Numbered from the stretch's first letter, positions 44,791-53,729 are shown. The stretch: DNA of 64,000 nucleotides from Paenibacillaceae bacterium (GCA_029256185.1 JAQSYI010000029.1:62001-126000); one strand, 5' to 3'. The notes: generated by a model from the letters alone, not told the origin. A program made the numbers and translations.

Positions 44791-46728
44791 TCACAGCGGC
44801 TCGAACCGCACCGCATCCGCCATCACATAACCGCTGGTGCCCGCGCTGTTGATTTTCACATAGTTGCCGCTCCCCGAGGCAAAGTAATATTCCCCAATGG
44901 GGTACCATTTTCCGTGATAGGCAGTAATCTGCTGGTTGACCGTGAGGGCAGAGGTCTGGCCGTTATGGTAAATTTCAAAGGGCACGCTGTTGGAGCGGTT
45001 GGCCGATCCGCTGAAGGCAATGTATACCCTGTACATGCCCGGAGCATTGATGTTCGGTTTGTACTGGATCGTCTGTCCTGTGCCGTTGTTCACATAAAGG
45101 TAATCGCTGCCGTAATATCTGCCCGGATTGCTGCTGCCGGACGTCCAGGAGCCTGTCTTTACGACGCCCGCATCCGTATTGTCCACCACGATATCGTTGG
45201 GTCCCAGCGCATTCCTCAGTGCGGCGTCGTGGGACATGGACGGCCAGAACTCCATATCGTCCCAATAAATCTGTAAGGCTCCCCCCTTGTCCTTGACAAA
45301 ATTGGTCAGGCTCCTGCTTGTGTACAATTTGAACGGATGGAAATGGGTCAGCCCGGAGGGCGAAGGATTCTGGGGATGATAAGTCCAATTGCCGATGTCA
45401 AACACCACCCGCTTCTCCCCGCCCTCCGGCGTGACGGCAAAGTAGAATCTGCCCGTATTGGCATCACCCTGTTTGTAATACAGCTCCGCCTCCAGCCATA
45501 CGCCGGTGGGAACGTTCCAGTGATTCTTTTCCTCCCATAGGGTCACAAACTGCTCCTCATCGTCCCCGCCCGTAGCCGGAGTAGTCTGGCCGGAGACGCG
45601 GAATTTGAACGGCTTCCCTGCTCCCAGATCCTTCGTCAGATTAAGGGATATCCTGAAGGGGTATTCCGTCCAGGACATCCAACTGGGCTGATTCCAGAAC
45701 TCGGCCAGCGTGAACCAGCCGTTGGGATCGACGCTTTGCTTGACCAGCTCTATATCGGGATGCAGGTACATCCTATATTTATAGAAAACTTCCGTAAGGG
45801 CTTCATTATTTTTGAGCAGACCCTGCACACGGCCCCGGTCGGCGGTGCCCCCCGAGCTGCCCAGCCAGTATTGCAGCACCTTATTGCCGCTTCCGCCGGG
45901 GGTTGGATCATTGATGATCTTGGCAAATCTTGCGCTGGAGGTATCGCCTCCGCTGTGATACTCGAACACCAAATCCCCGAATTTGGGATATCCGTTCAAG
46001 TGTGACGTCCAGCTATTGGGCGCGGCAACGGAATTATCCGTGCCGGTTATATTGGTGATCAAGCCCGGGTCTGATGGGCTGGTCACGCCTGTGGAGCCCG
46101 GTTCAAAGCCTGAGCGGAAAATAATCGGGCCCACCGGCTTATAGATGGAATACGGCCCGGGAACGTCGGGGTCCGCCACCGGTACGGCAAAGCGCACCGC
46201 ATCGGCCATGACATAGCCGTCGGCTCCCGCGCTGTCGATTCTCACATAGCCGCTGCTGCCGGCTGCAAAGGAGTACTGTCCCAGCGGATACCACACTCCG
46301 CCATTCTTCTTCTGGTTGACCGTATGGGTGGTGATGCCCCCCTGATGGGACACCTGAACAGTAACGTTGCCGGCGCGGTTGGAGGAAGCGCTGAACACGA
46401 TATAAACCTCATAAACTCCGGCCTGGGGCAAATTGGGATTATAGCGGATCGTCTGCCCTTGTCCCAGGCTGCCGTTGACAAATTCATAATTCGTTCCGAA
46501 ATACTTGCCCGGATTGCTGGTGCCCGTACTCCAGCTTCCCGATCTGGTGACGCCCGAGCCAGTATTGTCCAGCACAATGTCCCCCGGTCCCAATGCGTCC
46601 CGCAGCGCCTGGTCGTGAGGCGGATCGGCCGCCCTTGTGTCCGCCGGAGCCACAACTCCCAGGAACAGAATACCCATAAGCGCCAACATCATAAACCGTC
46701 TTATCCGCTTGTGCAAATGATGGTCCAC
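44791..46728 (-). CDS. Secreted lyase-like jelly-roll protein with two golvesin-type binding domains
   Basis: A 645-residue exported protein. I choose GTG 46728 because GGAGG then sits 9 bases upstream; an ATG at 46737 touches the site. Signal peptide to about residue 33; golvesin/xly-type domain at about 48-180 (GDIVLDNTGSGVTRSGSW to VMADAVRF); a central beta jelly roll at about 200-500 with GWFTLAEFWNQPSW and QIYWDDMEFW, resembling polysaccharide lyases and laminin-G folds; and a second golvesin-type domain to the end (NDIVVDNTDAGVVKTGSW). The 63-base gap to the heparinase-like gene suggests one operon. Whether the middle domain cleaves or only binds glycan is open. Confidence 0.85.
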   Translation of the reverse strand: MDHHLHKRIRRFMMLALMGILFLGVVAPADTRAADPPHDQALRDALGPGDIVLDNTGSGVTRSGSWSTGTSNPGKYFGTNYEFVNGSLGQGQTIRYNPNLPQAGVYEVYIVFSASSNRAGNVTVQVSHQGGITTHTVNQKKNGGVWYPLGQYSFAAGSSGYVRIDSAGADGYVMADAVRFAVPVADPDVPGPYSIYKPVGPIIFRSGFEPGSTGVTSPSDPGLITNITGTDNSVAAPNSWTSHLNGYPKFGDLVFEYHSGGDTSSARFAKIINDPTPGGSGNKVLQYWLGSSGGTADRGRVQGLLKNNEALTEVFYKYRMYLHPDIELVKQSVDPNGWFTLAEFWNQPSWMSWTEYPFRISLNLTKDLGAGKPFKFRVSGQTTPATGGDDEEQFVTLWEEKNHWNVPTGVWLEAELYYKQGDANTGRFYFAVTPEGGEKRVVFDIGNWTYHPQNPSPSGLTHFHPFKLYTSRSLTNFVKDKGGALQIYWDDMEFWPSMSHDAALRNALGPNDIVVDNTDAGVVKTGSWTSGSSNPGRYYGSDYLYVNNGTGQTIQYKPNINAPGMYRVYIAFSGSANRSNSVPFEIYHNGQTSALTVNQQITAYHGKWYPIGEYYFASGSGNYVKINSAGTSGYVMADAVRFEPL

Positions 46729-47051
46729 TTTTCTCATCCTCCATTTGTGATAACGATTCCTGCCCGCCTTCTGTCACCGGTCAAGCTTTTTTGTAACCGC
46801 TTTTATGTTTTTGGAGAAAAAAGCGCGTGATCCCCCCTTTTACGAAGTTTCGGCCTGTGCGCTGCCGTCTTGCGGATGGTTTATAATTGGGAACATGGTG
46901 AGGGGGCGGAGACGGCCCACCCTGTAATAACCGGTTCAAGCCGCAGGACGGATCAGGTTATGGCAGCCCCGGAATCGGCCGGGCCGATTTGAGGGACTCC
47001 CCCGATCGTTCATCCGTCATTGGCGCCTCGCTTCAGTGGCGGCTTGTGCGT
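46729..47051. other. Intergenic region before the locus 2 exoprotein operon (323 bp)
   Basis: No gene is seen. It holds TTGTAACCGCTTTTA at 46791-46805 (one mismatch to the cre consensus) within a CGCTTTT/AAAAGCG inverted repeat (46799-46825), and a perfect 17-bp palindrome AATCGGCC-G-GGCCGATT at 46973-46989. No clear -35/-10 pair for the gene at 46728 could be chosen. Confidence 0.6.
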
Positions 47052-49376
47052 CTATTGGGCGCTTTCCCGGTAAACGCTGGGCGTTACCCCCTCGTATTTC
47101 TTGAACAGGCGGACAAAGGTGCTGATATTATAAAATCCCACCATATCGCTGATATCCTTGATCAGGATATCCTCTTGCTGCAGTAAAATCTTGGCCTGCT
47201 CCACCCGGTAGCGGTTGATGTATTCCGTCAGATTATCCCCTGCCTGCTCCTTGAAGTAACGGGACAAATAGGAGGGATGGACGTCAAAATGCCGGGAAAT
47301 GATGTTGATGCTCAGGTTGTAATCCCGGTAATTCTCCGCGATGTAGGCCTGCACGCTTTCCTTCAGGCGGAATTTGTTTTTCTTCCTGCGCTCCTCCGCA
47401 TGGCCGCATACCTTGCGCAGAAACAGGGTCATCCGCTCCCGCATGGCGGAGACCGTGCTGCCGTTCATCAATTCCCGGATCGCCTCCAGGTTCTCCTCGT
47501 ACAACTGGGAGCGCCCCAGATTGGCCTCCATGGCCGCCTTCATCATGGTGCTGCACATATCGAACATCAGGCAGCGGATCATCTCCACCGGGATATGCTC
47601 CTGCCCCAGATTGGAATCGATAATATCGTCCAGCGTCTGCTTGGCCCCAGGGAAATCACCGGCGTTGACATAATTGATCAGCTGCTGCTCCTTCTCCATG
47701 GGGTAGCCGTAGGACAGCTCCTGATATTTGATCCGGTCATACCAGATAATGGTCTGAACCCCCAGCAGCAGCCGGTATTCCATCGCCTCCAGGGCCTCCT
47801 GATAGGCGGCGGGCAATTCCGCGGCAGACCTGTGAAGCGTGCTGACGGAGACGGTAAACAGGATATGGAAGCGGTTTCCGATAAACCGCTGCGCTTCCTC
47901 GGCCAGGCTCCGCAGCGTCTCTATGGCCGCATCCTGCGCGGTGTGGGGCCGGAAGTTGATGATGCAGGCCAGCATGTCATCCACCTCGGTTATCCACCCC
48001 TGATGCTCCTGTCCGGCCAGCTCCTCCACAATATTGGTGATGATGAGCTGGACAAACTCCCGGTTTTTCTCCTCATCCTGCTCATCCTGCCGGAAGAAGC
48101 CGCTGTAATCCTCCAGGTAGAACAGCATCACCGCCAGATCCTGCGTATGGAGCACGATCCCGTGCTGGGACAATACCTCCTCCAGCGGAAAGCCCTGCTC
48201 GATTCTGCCCTTGAGAATCCGCGCCAGCAGATGGGAGCGGATGGTCTTGCTCTGCTTTTCAATGGTCCGGTGCATCAGAGTGTTGCGGTCCAGCGCGCTG
48301 TCGATAGCCTCCTCCAAATAATCGTATTCGTTGATTTGCGCCAGGCTTCCCGGCGGCTGCTTGCTTCGCTCGGCCACATTGCGGATCAGCCTCTGCAGGG
48401 GATGATAGTTTTTTCTCGCCAACAGCACAGCCAGCAGGAAGCCGGCGATGGCGGCGGCGGCCAGAGCCAACAACGCCGTGTTGCGGACATATTCCGCCTT
48501 CTGGCTGTACAGGCTTGCCGGCAGTGCGTAGACATATTTCCAGTTGACCAGATCCGAATGGGTATAGGAGAGCACCACCTTTTCCCTGTCCCAGTGATCG
48601 GTTGCAGTCCCCGTCTCCCCCAGCCCGTCAAGCACGGCGAAGCTGCTTCCCGCTGCGCTGCGGGATTCCGAGGAAGCCATGATCTGGTTCCTTTCATCCA
48701 GTATGTAGACATTGCCCTGATTGTAGGACTGGATATTGCGGATGGAGGCCAGCAGCCGCTCCTGATTCAGCTCGATCACCAGAGTCGCGGGATATTTGCC
48801 GCCCTGGACGGAGAGAGACTGGGCATACATAATGCCTTCCATGGTTCCCCCGCCGAATTCGCGCAGGCTGACAAATTCCCCCCGGTGCTCCTGCTTCAGA
48901 TAGTTCCGCCAATTGTCCGGGGCAGAGCCGGAGGAACCTAGACGCTCGTCAAAGTACATATCCGATTCATAATAGGAATTGTCCGCCAGCACAAAATCGC
49001 CGTCATGAAAATAAATGTAGAAATGGTCCAGATTCCGCCTGGCAATATTATAGGACTTGAAATCCGCCAGAAGCTCCACCATCTCCATCCTTTGGGCCCA
49101 GCCAAGCTCCTGCTGGCTGCGGATCAGCGAGGCCACCTTGGGATTGATGGAGATAATCTCCGCCAGCCGGTAGGTGTAGTCGATATAGCTGTCAATTTCC
49201 TGCTGGAGCTGGGACAACAGCGCCGAGTTGGCTCGGGAAATCTCCTCCTCAATGACCTGCCTGGTCTGCAGATAGGTCGGGACCATCATCATAATGGGAA
49301 TCAGCAATACAATGGTGTACGATTGCAGCCAACGGCCCTGTACACCTTTCATTTTCCATACACCCACAGCCTTCAC
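47052..49376 (-). CDS. Membrane-bound AraC family regulator with extracellular sensor (YesS type)
   Basis: A 774-residue one-piece sensor-regulator. A membrane segment at about 20-40, an extracellular dCACHE-like sensor at 45-290, a second segment at about 300-320 (LALAAAAIAGFLLAVLLA), a cytoplasmic linker with GGDEF-like size but no motif, and a C-terminal AraC domain (LSINIISRHFDVHPSYLSRYFKEQAG and DISDMVGFYNISTFVRLFKKYEG). I use the GTG at 49376, 8 bases after AGGG. It is last in the locus 2 transporter operon and probably activates it, possibly through the 20-bp repeats near 53311-53370. Confidence 0.9.
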   Translation of the reverse strand: MKAVGVWKMKGVQGRWLQSYTIVLLIPIMMMVPTYLQTRQVIEEEISRANSALLSQLQQEIDSYIDYTYRLAEIISINPKVASLIRSQQELGWAQRMEMVELLADFKSYNIARRNLDHFYIYFHDGDFVLADNSYYESDMYFDERLGSSGSAPDNWRNYLKQEHRGEFVSLREFGGGTMEGIMYAQSLSVQGGKYPATLVIELNQERLLASIRNIQSYNQGNVYILDERNQIMASSESRSAAGSSFAVLDGLGETGTATDHWDREKVVLSYTHSDLVNWKYVYALPASLYSQKAEYVRNTALLALAAAAIAGFLLAVLLARKNYHPLQRLIRNVAERSKQPPGSLAQINEYDYLEEAIDSALDRNTLMHRTIEKQSKTIRSHLLARILKGRIEQGFPLEEVLSQHGIVLHTQDLAVMLFYLEDYSGFFRQDEQDEEKNREFVQLIITNIVEELAGQEHQGWITEVDDMLACIINFRPHTAQDAAIETLRSLAEEAQRFIGNRFHILFTVSVSTLHRSAAELPAAYQEALEAMEYRLLLGVQTIIWYDRIKYQELSYGYPMEKEQQLINYVNAGDFPGAKQTLDDIIDSNLGQEHIPVEMIRCLMFDMCSTMMKAAMEANLGRSQLYEENLEAIRELMNGSTVSAMRERMTLFLRKVCGHAEERRKKNKFRLKESVQAYIAENYRDYNLSINIISRHFDVHPSYLSRYFKEQAGDNLTEYINRYRVEQAKILLQQEDILIKDISDMVGFYNISTFVRLFKKYEGVTPSVYRESAQ

Positions 49377-49391
49377 ACTCCATCCCTGGCA

Positions 49392-50288
49392 TTACCCTTT
49401 GATGGACCCTATCATAACACCTTTAACGAAATATTTCTGCAAGAAAGGATAGACAGCCAGAATGGGCAGAGTGGCTACCACGATGGTAGCGTATTTGATG
49501 CTTTCCCCCACCGCCTCCTGGTCTGCGGCCGACGCGTCGCCGGACATGTACGCCGTGCTGTTCTGGATCAGAATCTCCCGCAGGATCAGCTGCAGCGGAA
49601 ACAGGGCTCTGTCCCGAAGGTAGATCATCGCGCCAAACCAGGCGTTCCAGTGGCCTACTCCGTAGAACAGAATCATCACGGCCATAACCGGCAGCGACAG
49701 GGGAACGACAATGCGGAACAGGATGGTGAAGTCGTTGGCCCCGTCCATCCATGCCGATTCAATGAGGCTGTCGGGGATCGAGCCGAAGGAGGTGCGCAGG
49801 ATAATCAGATTCCAGGTGGAGATCATGCCGGGAACAATAACCGCCAACAGGGTGTTGCCCAGATGCAGCCAATTGTTGACCAGCAGATAGACGGGAATCA
49901 GGCCTCCCGAGAAAAACATGGTGAAGACGATCAGCAGCATGAGGTATCTGGTCCAGGACACTCCCTTGCGGGACAATACATAGGCGCCAAGGCTGGTCAT
50001 GAACAGGTTCACCAGCGTCCCGCACACCACAATGATGATGGTGTTGACGTATCCGCCAATGATATTGGGATTTTTGAACACCATGACATAGGCGTTCCAG
50101 GTGAAGCCTTTGGGAAGCCACAGCGCGCCGCTATGGGACATCAGCAGCCGTGAGTCACTGAGGGAGGAGGTGATAACATATATAAAGGGATATAGAGTAA
50201 TGAACATCATCAATACCATAAACAGGGCATTGATCGCCTGAAACGCATGCTCACCCGGGCTTTTCCGGATTGCGCCGGCAGCACTCAT
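49392..50288 (-). CDS. Carbohydrate ABC transporter permease (LplC type), locus 2
   Basis: A 298-residue permease with six membrane segments. The EAA loop SLIESAWMDGANDFTILFRIVVPLS and the C terminus PFLQKYFVKGVMIGSIKG identify the LplC/YtcP branch. The ATG at 50288 has AAGGAGG at 50297-50303; the longer frame to 50495 only reads through four hairpin repeats. Those repeats fill the whole gap to the partner permease and end 3 bases before its ribosome binding site, so they may set its expression relative to the partner. Confidence 0.93.
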   Translation of the reverse strand: MSAAGAIRKSPGEHAFQAINALFMVLMMFITLYPFIYVITSSLSDSRLLMSHSGALWLPKGFTWNAYVMVFKNPNIIGGYVNTIIIVVCGTLVNLFMTSLGAYVLSRKGVSWTRYLMLLIVFTMFFSGGLIPVYLLVNNWLHLGNTLLAVIVPGMISTWNLIILRTSFGSIPDSLIESAWMDGANDFTILFRIVVPLSLPVMAVMILFYGVGHWNAWFGAMIYLRDRALFPLQLILREILIQNSTAYMSGDASAADQEAVGESIKYATIVVATLPILAVYPFLQKYFVKGVMIGSIKG

Positions 50289-50306
50289 CTGAGATTCCTC
50301 CTTAAG

Positions 50307-50560
50307 AGCTTTGAGTTGATTGCCATTGAAGATGGCATATTCCGAAAAGCTGGCTTCGTAAGCATATACTGAGCTTTGAGTTGATTGCCATTGAAAATGG
50401 CATATTCCGAAAAGCTGGCTTCGTAAGCATATACTGAGCTTTGAGTTGATTGCCATTGAAGATGGCATATTCCGAAAAGCTGGCCTCGTAAGCATATGCT
50501 GAGCTTTGAGTTGATTGCCATTAAAAATGGCATATTCCGAAAAGCTGGCCTCGTAAGCAT
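50307..50560 (-). repeat. SD-proximal two-hairpin array, 4 units
   Basis: Units start exactly every 65 bp at 50307, 50372, 50437 and 50502. In mRNA sense each has GCTTACGAAGC (GCTTACGAGGC in the two distal units), then AGCTTT pairing with AAAGCT around GCCAT/ATGGC. The array begins 13 bases after the LplB-type stop and ends 3 bases before the AAGGAGG of the LplC-type gene. Confidence 0.93.
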
Positions 50561-50573
50561 ATGCTTAGCTTTT

Positions 50574-51479
50574 TTACCACAGGCTGTTTTCGCTGACTCT
50601 CTTGCTGAAGCGGTTGGCGGCAATCAGCAGAAGGAAATTGATCGCCGACTGAAACAGGCCGACTGCCGTGGTATAGCTGAATTCGTTGGACTCGCCCAGC
50701 CCTTTGCGGTACACGAAGGTGCTGATCACATCGGCGGTGACATAGGTATTGGGATTGTACAGCAGAATAATTTTATCGAAGCCAACATCCAGCATATGGC
50801 CTATTTTCAAAATAAACAAAATCACAATGATCGGAGCAATGCCGGGCAGCGTAATATGAAGCGTCTGCTTCCACTTGGACGCCCCGTCGATCCGCGAAGC
50901 CTCATACAGCTCCGGGTTGATCCCGGTAATGGCCGCCAAATAAATGATCGAGCCCCAGCCCACTCCCTGCCAGATATCCGACACGATATAGATGGAGCGG
51001 AAATATTGCGGATGGCCCAGCAGCGCCGTCCGTTCCATGCCGAACATCACCAGCAGATCGGTGATGAAGCCGTCCCGGGCCACAAATTGGGTAATCATGC
51101 CGCAGACTACGATCATGGAGATAAAATGAGGCAGATAGGTAATGGTCTGCACCAGGCGCTTGAACACTCTGCCGCCGATTTCATTAATCAGCAGAGCAAA
51201 GATGATGGGAGCCGGAAAGGAAAACAGCAGCATATAAAAATTGAGCAGCAGCGTATTTTTAATCAGCCGTCCAAAATAATAGCTGTTAAAGAAGTTGATG
51301 AAATGCTGGAATCCCACCCAGGGACTTCCCAGGAAACCCTCGGCAATCCGGTAATTTTTGAAGGCGATGATGGCGCCGTACATGGGCGCGTAATGAAAGA
51401 TGGCGTAATACAATACAACCGGCAAAATCATCAGGTACAAATATTTATGCCTTCGGTAATCTCTCACCAGGCTTCTCAT
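50574..51479 (-). CDS. Carbohydrate ABC transporter permease (LplB type), locus 2
   Basis: A 301-residue permease with six membrane segments, EAA loop LYEASRIDGASKWKQTLHITLPGI, and the typical ending NRFSKRVSENSLW. The ATG at 51479 has a GGAGG site and lies 88 bases after the binding-protein stop. It would pair with the LplC-type permease encoded downstream; the ATPase is not in the window. Confidence 0.93.
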   Translation of the reverse strand: MRSLVRDYRRHKYLYLMILPVVLYYAIFHYAPMYGAIIAFKNYRIAEGFLGSPWVGFQHFINFFNSYYFGRLIKNTLLLNFYMLLFSFPAPIIFALLINEIGGRVFKRLVQTITYLPHFISMIVVCGMITQFVARDGFITDLLVMFGMERTALLGHPQYFRSIYIVSDIWQGVGWGSIIYLAAITGINPELYEASRIDGASKWKQTLHITLPGIAPIIVILFILKIGHMLDVGFDKIILLYNPNTYVTADVISTFVYRKGLGESNEFSYTTAVGLFQSAINFLLLIAANRFSKRVSENSLW

Positions 51480-51567
51480 GGAGTCCTCCTAACGGCTTTC
51501 CGTTGGGAAAGCCAGCTTTTCTGCAAGGAAGGGCGCCGGCTGGAGGACGCCCTTTCCCCTCTGTTTT

Positions 51568-53190
51568 TTATCGCTTGTTGTAACGCTCCAGCGCTGCCTG
51601 CTTGATTTCAATCACCCGCTCGATCTTCATGCTCTTCAGCTGGTTGAGGTACTTGTCGAAGTTGTCCAGAGACTCGCCGCCCATTACGAACTTCAGGAAC
51701 ATCTCCTTGCGGTACGTATTGACCTCCGCCATAATGGACGAGACCTCCTGGCCCTCCTCCGGCGTTTCCGTAATGCGGCCCAGACGGATATTCTCCAGGT
51801 TTTTGGAGTATTTATTGTAGATGACCACAGCATCCTTCTGCTGCTGATAGGTGTAATACTGTTCCGTATACCGGTCATCCCCGACAAAACCCGGGGAAGG
51901 AGCGGCAACCCGCAGATACTTGGCCATGGCGTCCCCGATGGACAGCTTGTCGGGGTTGTTCACGATCAGGTCAGTATATTTGGGGTAGTTGTTTTCCAGC
52001 TTGTAGGTTTGGCCATCCACACCGAAGGATTTCAGCAGATTGCCTTCTTCGGAGTAGAGATAATCCAGCCATTTGGCTGTTTCCACCACATGCTTGTTCG
52101 CCGGGGTAATAGCCGCGCTGCCTGTGCCCCGATAGGCGCTGGCTGAAGGGATAAACCGGGGTTCGTCCCCCTTCTTCAGCACCGGGTGCTGAGTCGCTGC
52201 CAGATCATAGGCCGGATTGGATGTCTTCATGGCATCCAGGTAGGTTCCCATGGCCGAGCCGATATAACCGGAGAATGCGCCTGCAGCGCCGTTGGTAGCC
52301 TTCGCTGTTTTGGCCTTGGCGTCCTGGGTGGCAAAATCCGGATCAAGCAGCCCTTCCTTATACCAGGAGTGCAGCAAAGCCAGATAGTCCTTGAAGGCCG
52401 GCTCGTAGGGTCCAAACTTGACCTTGCCGTTTTCCTGATAAAAATTTACGCCCACGCCATAGGCGCCGTTAAACCGGTCAACATCAAAATCGGTCAGAGC
52501 AAAGGAAAGGGGAGCTTTGGCGCCCTTCTTTTCCTTAAACTGCCGGAGCACGTTGGTCCACTCGTCGATGGTCTCGGGAACCGCCAGCCCCAGTTCGTCC
52601 AGCCAGTCCTTGCGGAGCATCAGCCCGCTGGTCACATCCGTATTGCCTGCTCCAATAGCGGGAAAAACGTACATCTTGCCGTTATCGGTGGTGACTTCCC
52701 GCTTGATCACCGGATTGGCCTCGAGATATTTCTTCAGATTGGGCGCATGCTTGTCAATCACATCGTTCAGCTCAATAATGATCTTGTCGCTAATGGCCTT
52801 TTCCGGCCCACCGGAATAGGCGGTGAAGTCGTATTCAATCACATCGGGCAGATTGCCAGAGGCGATGAGCAGATTGAACTGCTCCTTGGCCGTGCCCACG
52901 GCGGGATGCTGGAATTTCACCTTCACTCCCGTCCGCTTCTCCAATTCCTGATAAAACAAGGATTCATTATAGTCCTTCAGCGAGCGGGCCGCATTGGCCT
53001 GCAGCTCCACCCAATAGGACAGATTGACCGGCTGCGCCGGAGCGGCTGATGCCGGAGCGTTGCTGGCCCCCGGCGAAGCGGAGGAGGTGGACTCCTCCTT
53101 GCCGGAGCCGCAGCCTGCGACCAGGCCGGCCGATAATGCGGCTACTGCAGCTCCTTTGGCCCAAGCCGTAATTTTGCTGTTCGATTTCAA
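51568..53190 (-). CDS. Sugar ABC transporter substrate-binding lipoprotein, locus 2
   Basis: A 540-residue extracellular binding protein. The start is TTG at 53190 with GGGAGGT 8 bases upstream; the longer frame to 53298 has no site. The signal sequence ends at LVAGC with Cys27 as lipid anchor, followed by a Ser/Ala/Pro linker. The body fits the family-1 solute-binding proteins of the Lpl type (length 500-560, YEFTAYSGG-like YDFTAYSGG and WLDYLYSEEGNLL). First gene of the locus 2 transporter operon. The bound glycan is unknown, presumably the product of the SLH lyase-like enzyme. Confidence 0.92.
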   Translation of the reverse strand: MKSNSKITAWAKGAAVAALSAGLVAGCGSGKEESTSSASPGASNAPASAAPAQPVNLSYWVELQANAARSLKDYNESLFYQELEKRTGVKVKFQHPAVGTAKEQFNLLIASGNLPDVIEYDFTAYSGGPEKAISDKIIIELNDVIDKHAPNLKKYLEANPVIKREVTTDNGKMYVFPAIGAGNTDVTSGLMLRKDWLDELGLAVPETIDEWTNVLRQFKEKKGAKAPLSFALTDFDVDRFNGAYGVGVNFYQENGKVKFGPYEPAFKDYLALLHSWYKEGLLDPDFATQDAKAKTAKATNGAAGAFSGYIGSAMGTYLDAMKTSNPAYDLAATQHPVLKKGDEPRFIPSASAYRGTGSAAITPANKHVVETAKWLDYLYSEEGNLLKSFGVDGQTYKLENNYPKYTDLIVNNPDKLSIGDAMAKYLRVAAPSPGFVGDDRYTEQYYTYQQQKDAVVIYNKYSKNLENIRLGRITETPEEGQEVSSIMAEVNTYRKEMFLKFVMGGESLDNFDKYLNQLKSMKIERVIEIKQAALERYNKR

Positions 53191-53236
53191 TGTTTTGACC
53201 TCCCTGTTTGGTTTTCCAAGCCTTGTATTCGCCTTC

Positions 53237-53266
53237 AGTATACCGACCGTCAAAGCGGGATGACAA
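53237..53266 (-). promoter_or_regulatory. Promoter of the locus 2 transporter operon
   Basis: On the minus strand: TTGTCA (53261-53266), an 18-bp spacer and TATACT (53237-53242). The leader to the TTG start at 53190 would be about 40 bases. Confidence 0.55.
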
Positions 53267-53310
53267 CCTGTATCTCTTGACCAGACTGCGCAACCCATAA
53301 CTTTGTTAAC

Positions 53311-53370
53311 AGATGCGCAGCCACAGCAAGGGATGCGCAGTCACAGCAAGGGATGCGCAGCAAATACAGA
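53311..53370. repeat. Three 20-bp direct repeats upstream of the locus 2 promoter
   Basis: Units begin at 53311, 53331 and 53351 with the core GATGCGCAG; the first two continue as YCACAGCAAG and the third diverges. The period is two helical turns, so all copies face the same side of the DNA, 45-105 bp before the -35 box. Confidence 0.75.
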
Positions 53371-53533
53371 CAGCCGAATGGTTCAGCATCCAGTTTTATA
53401 GTTAAATTGTTGAAAATATAATAATTATTTCCACGGATAATATGAGAGATCAAAATTTAGCTGCAATCGAGAAATAAAGACCGTTGAAGCAGGCTCAGAT
53501 GAAGAGGATAAAGAGGAGGAACAGGGCCAGGAT

Positions 53534-53729
53534 AGAAATAAGGTCCCGGTTTTTCCCTTATTTCTCAGACAGGAGGCCATTTTCGGGAAATAAGGTACTC
53601 CTTTTTCCCTTATTCCCCTCAAAGCCGCCAAAAATGGGCTCCAAAAATGACAATAAGGGAAAATGCGTTCCCTTATTACCGGGAATCGGTCGGCGAGAAG
53701 GACAATAGAGGAAAAACACTTCCCTTATT
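53534..53729. repeat. Cluster B: four AATAAGG/CCTTATT palindromes
   Basis: Hairpins at 53534-53565, 53585-53618, 53652-53677 and 53704-53729, with arms such as AGAAATAAGG/CCTTATTTCT and AATAAGGGAA/TTCCCTTATT. The fourth has one mismatch. Centres are 52, 63 and 52 bp apart, almost the layout of cluster A. AGGAGGC at about 53571 can pair with GCCTCCT near 53739. Confidence 0.9.

Noticed and set aside
46882-46887. TATAAT as a plus-strand promoter
   Set aside because: No -35 at suitable distance and no plus-strand gene follows.
47277-48941. Plus-strand open frame of 554 codons
   Set aside because: Antisense to the membrane AraC regulator; no start site or domain.
50307-50560. CRISPR-like array with 65-bp period
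   Set aside because: Units are contiguous and nearly identical throughout; the sequence between hairpins is also repeated, so there are no spacers.
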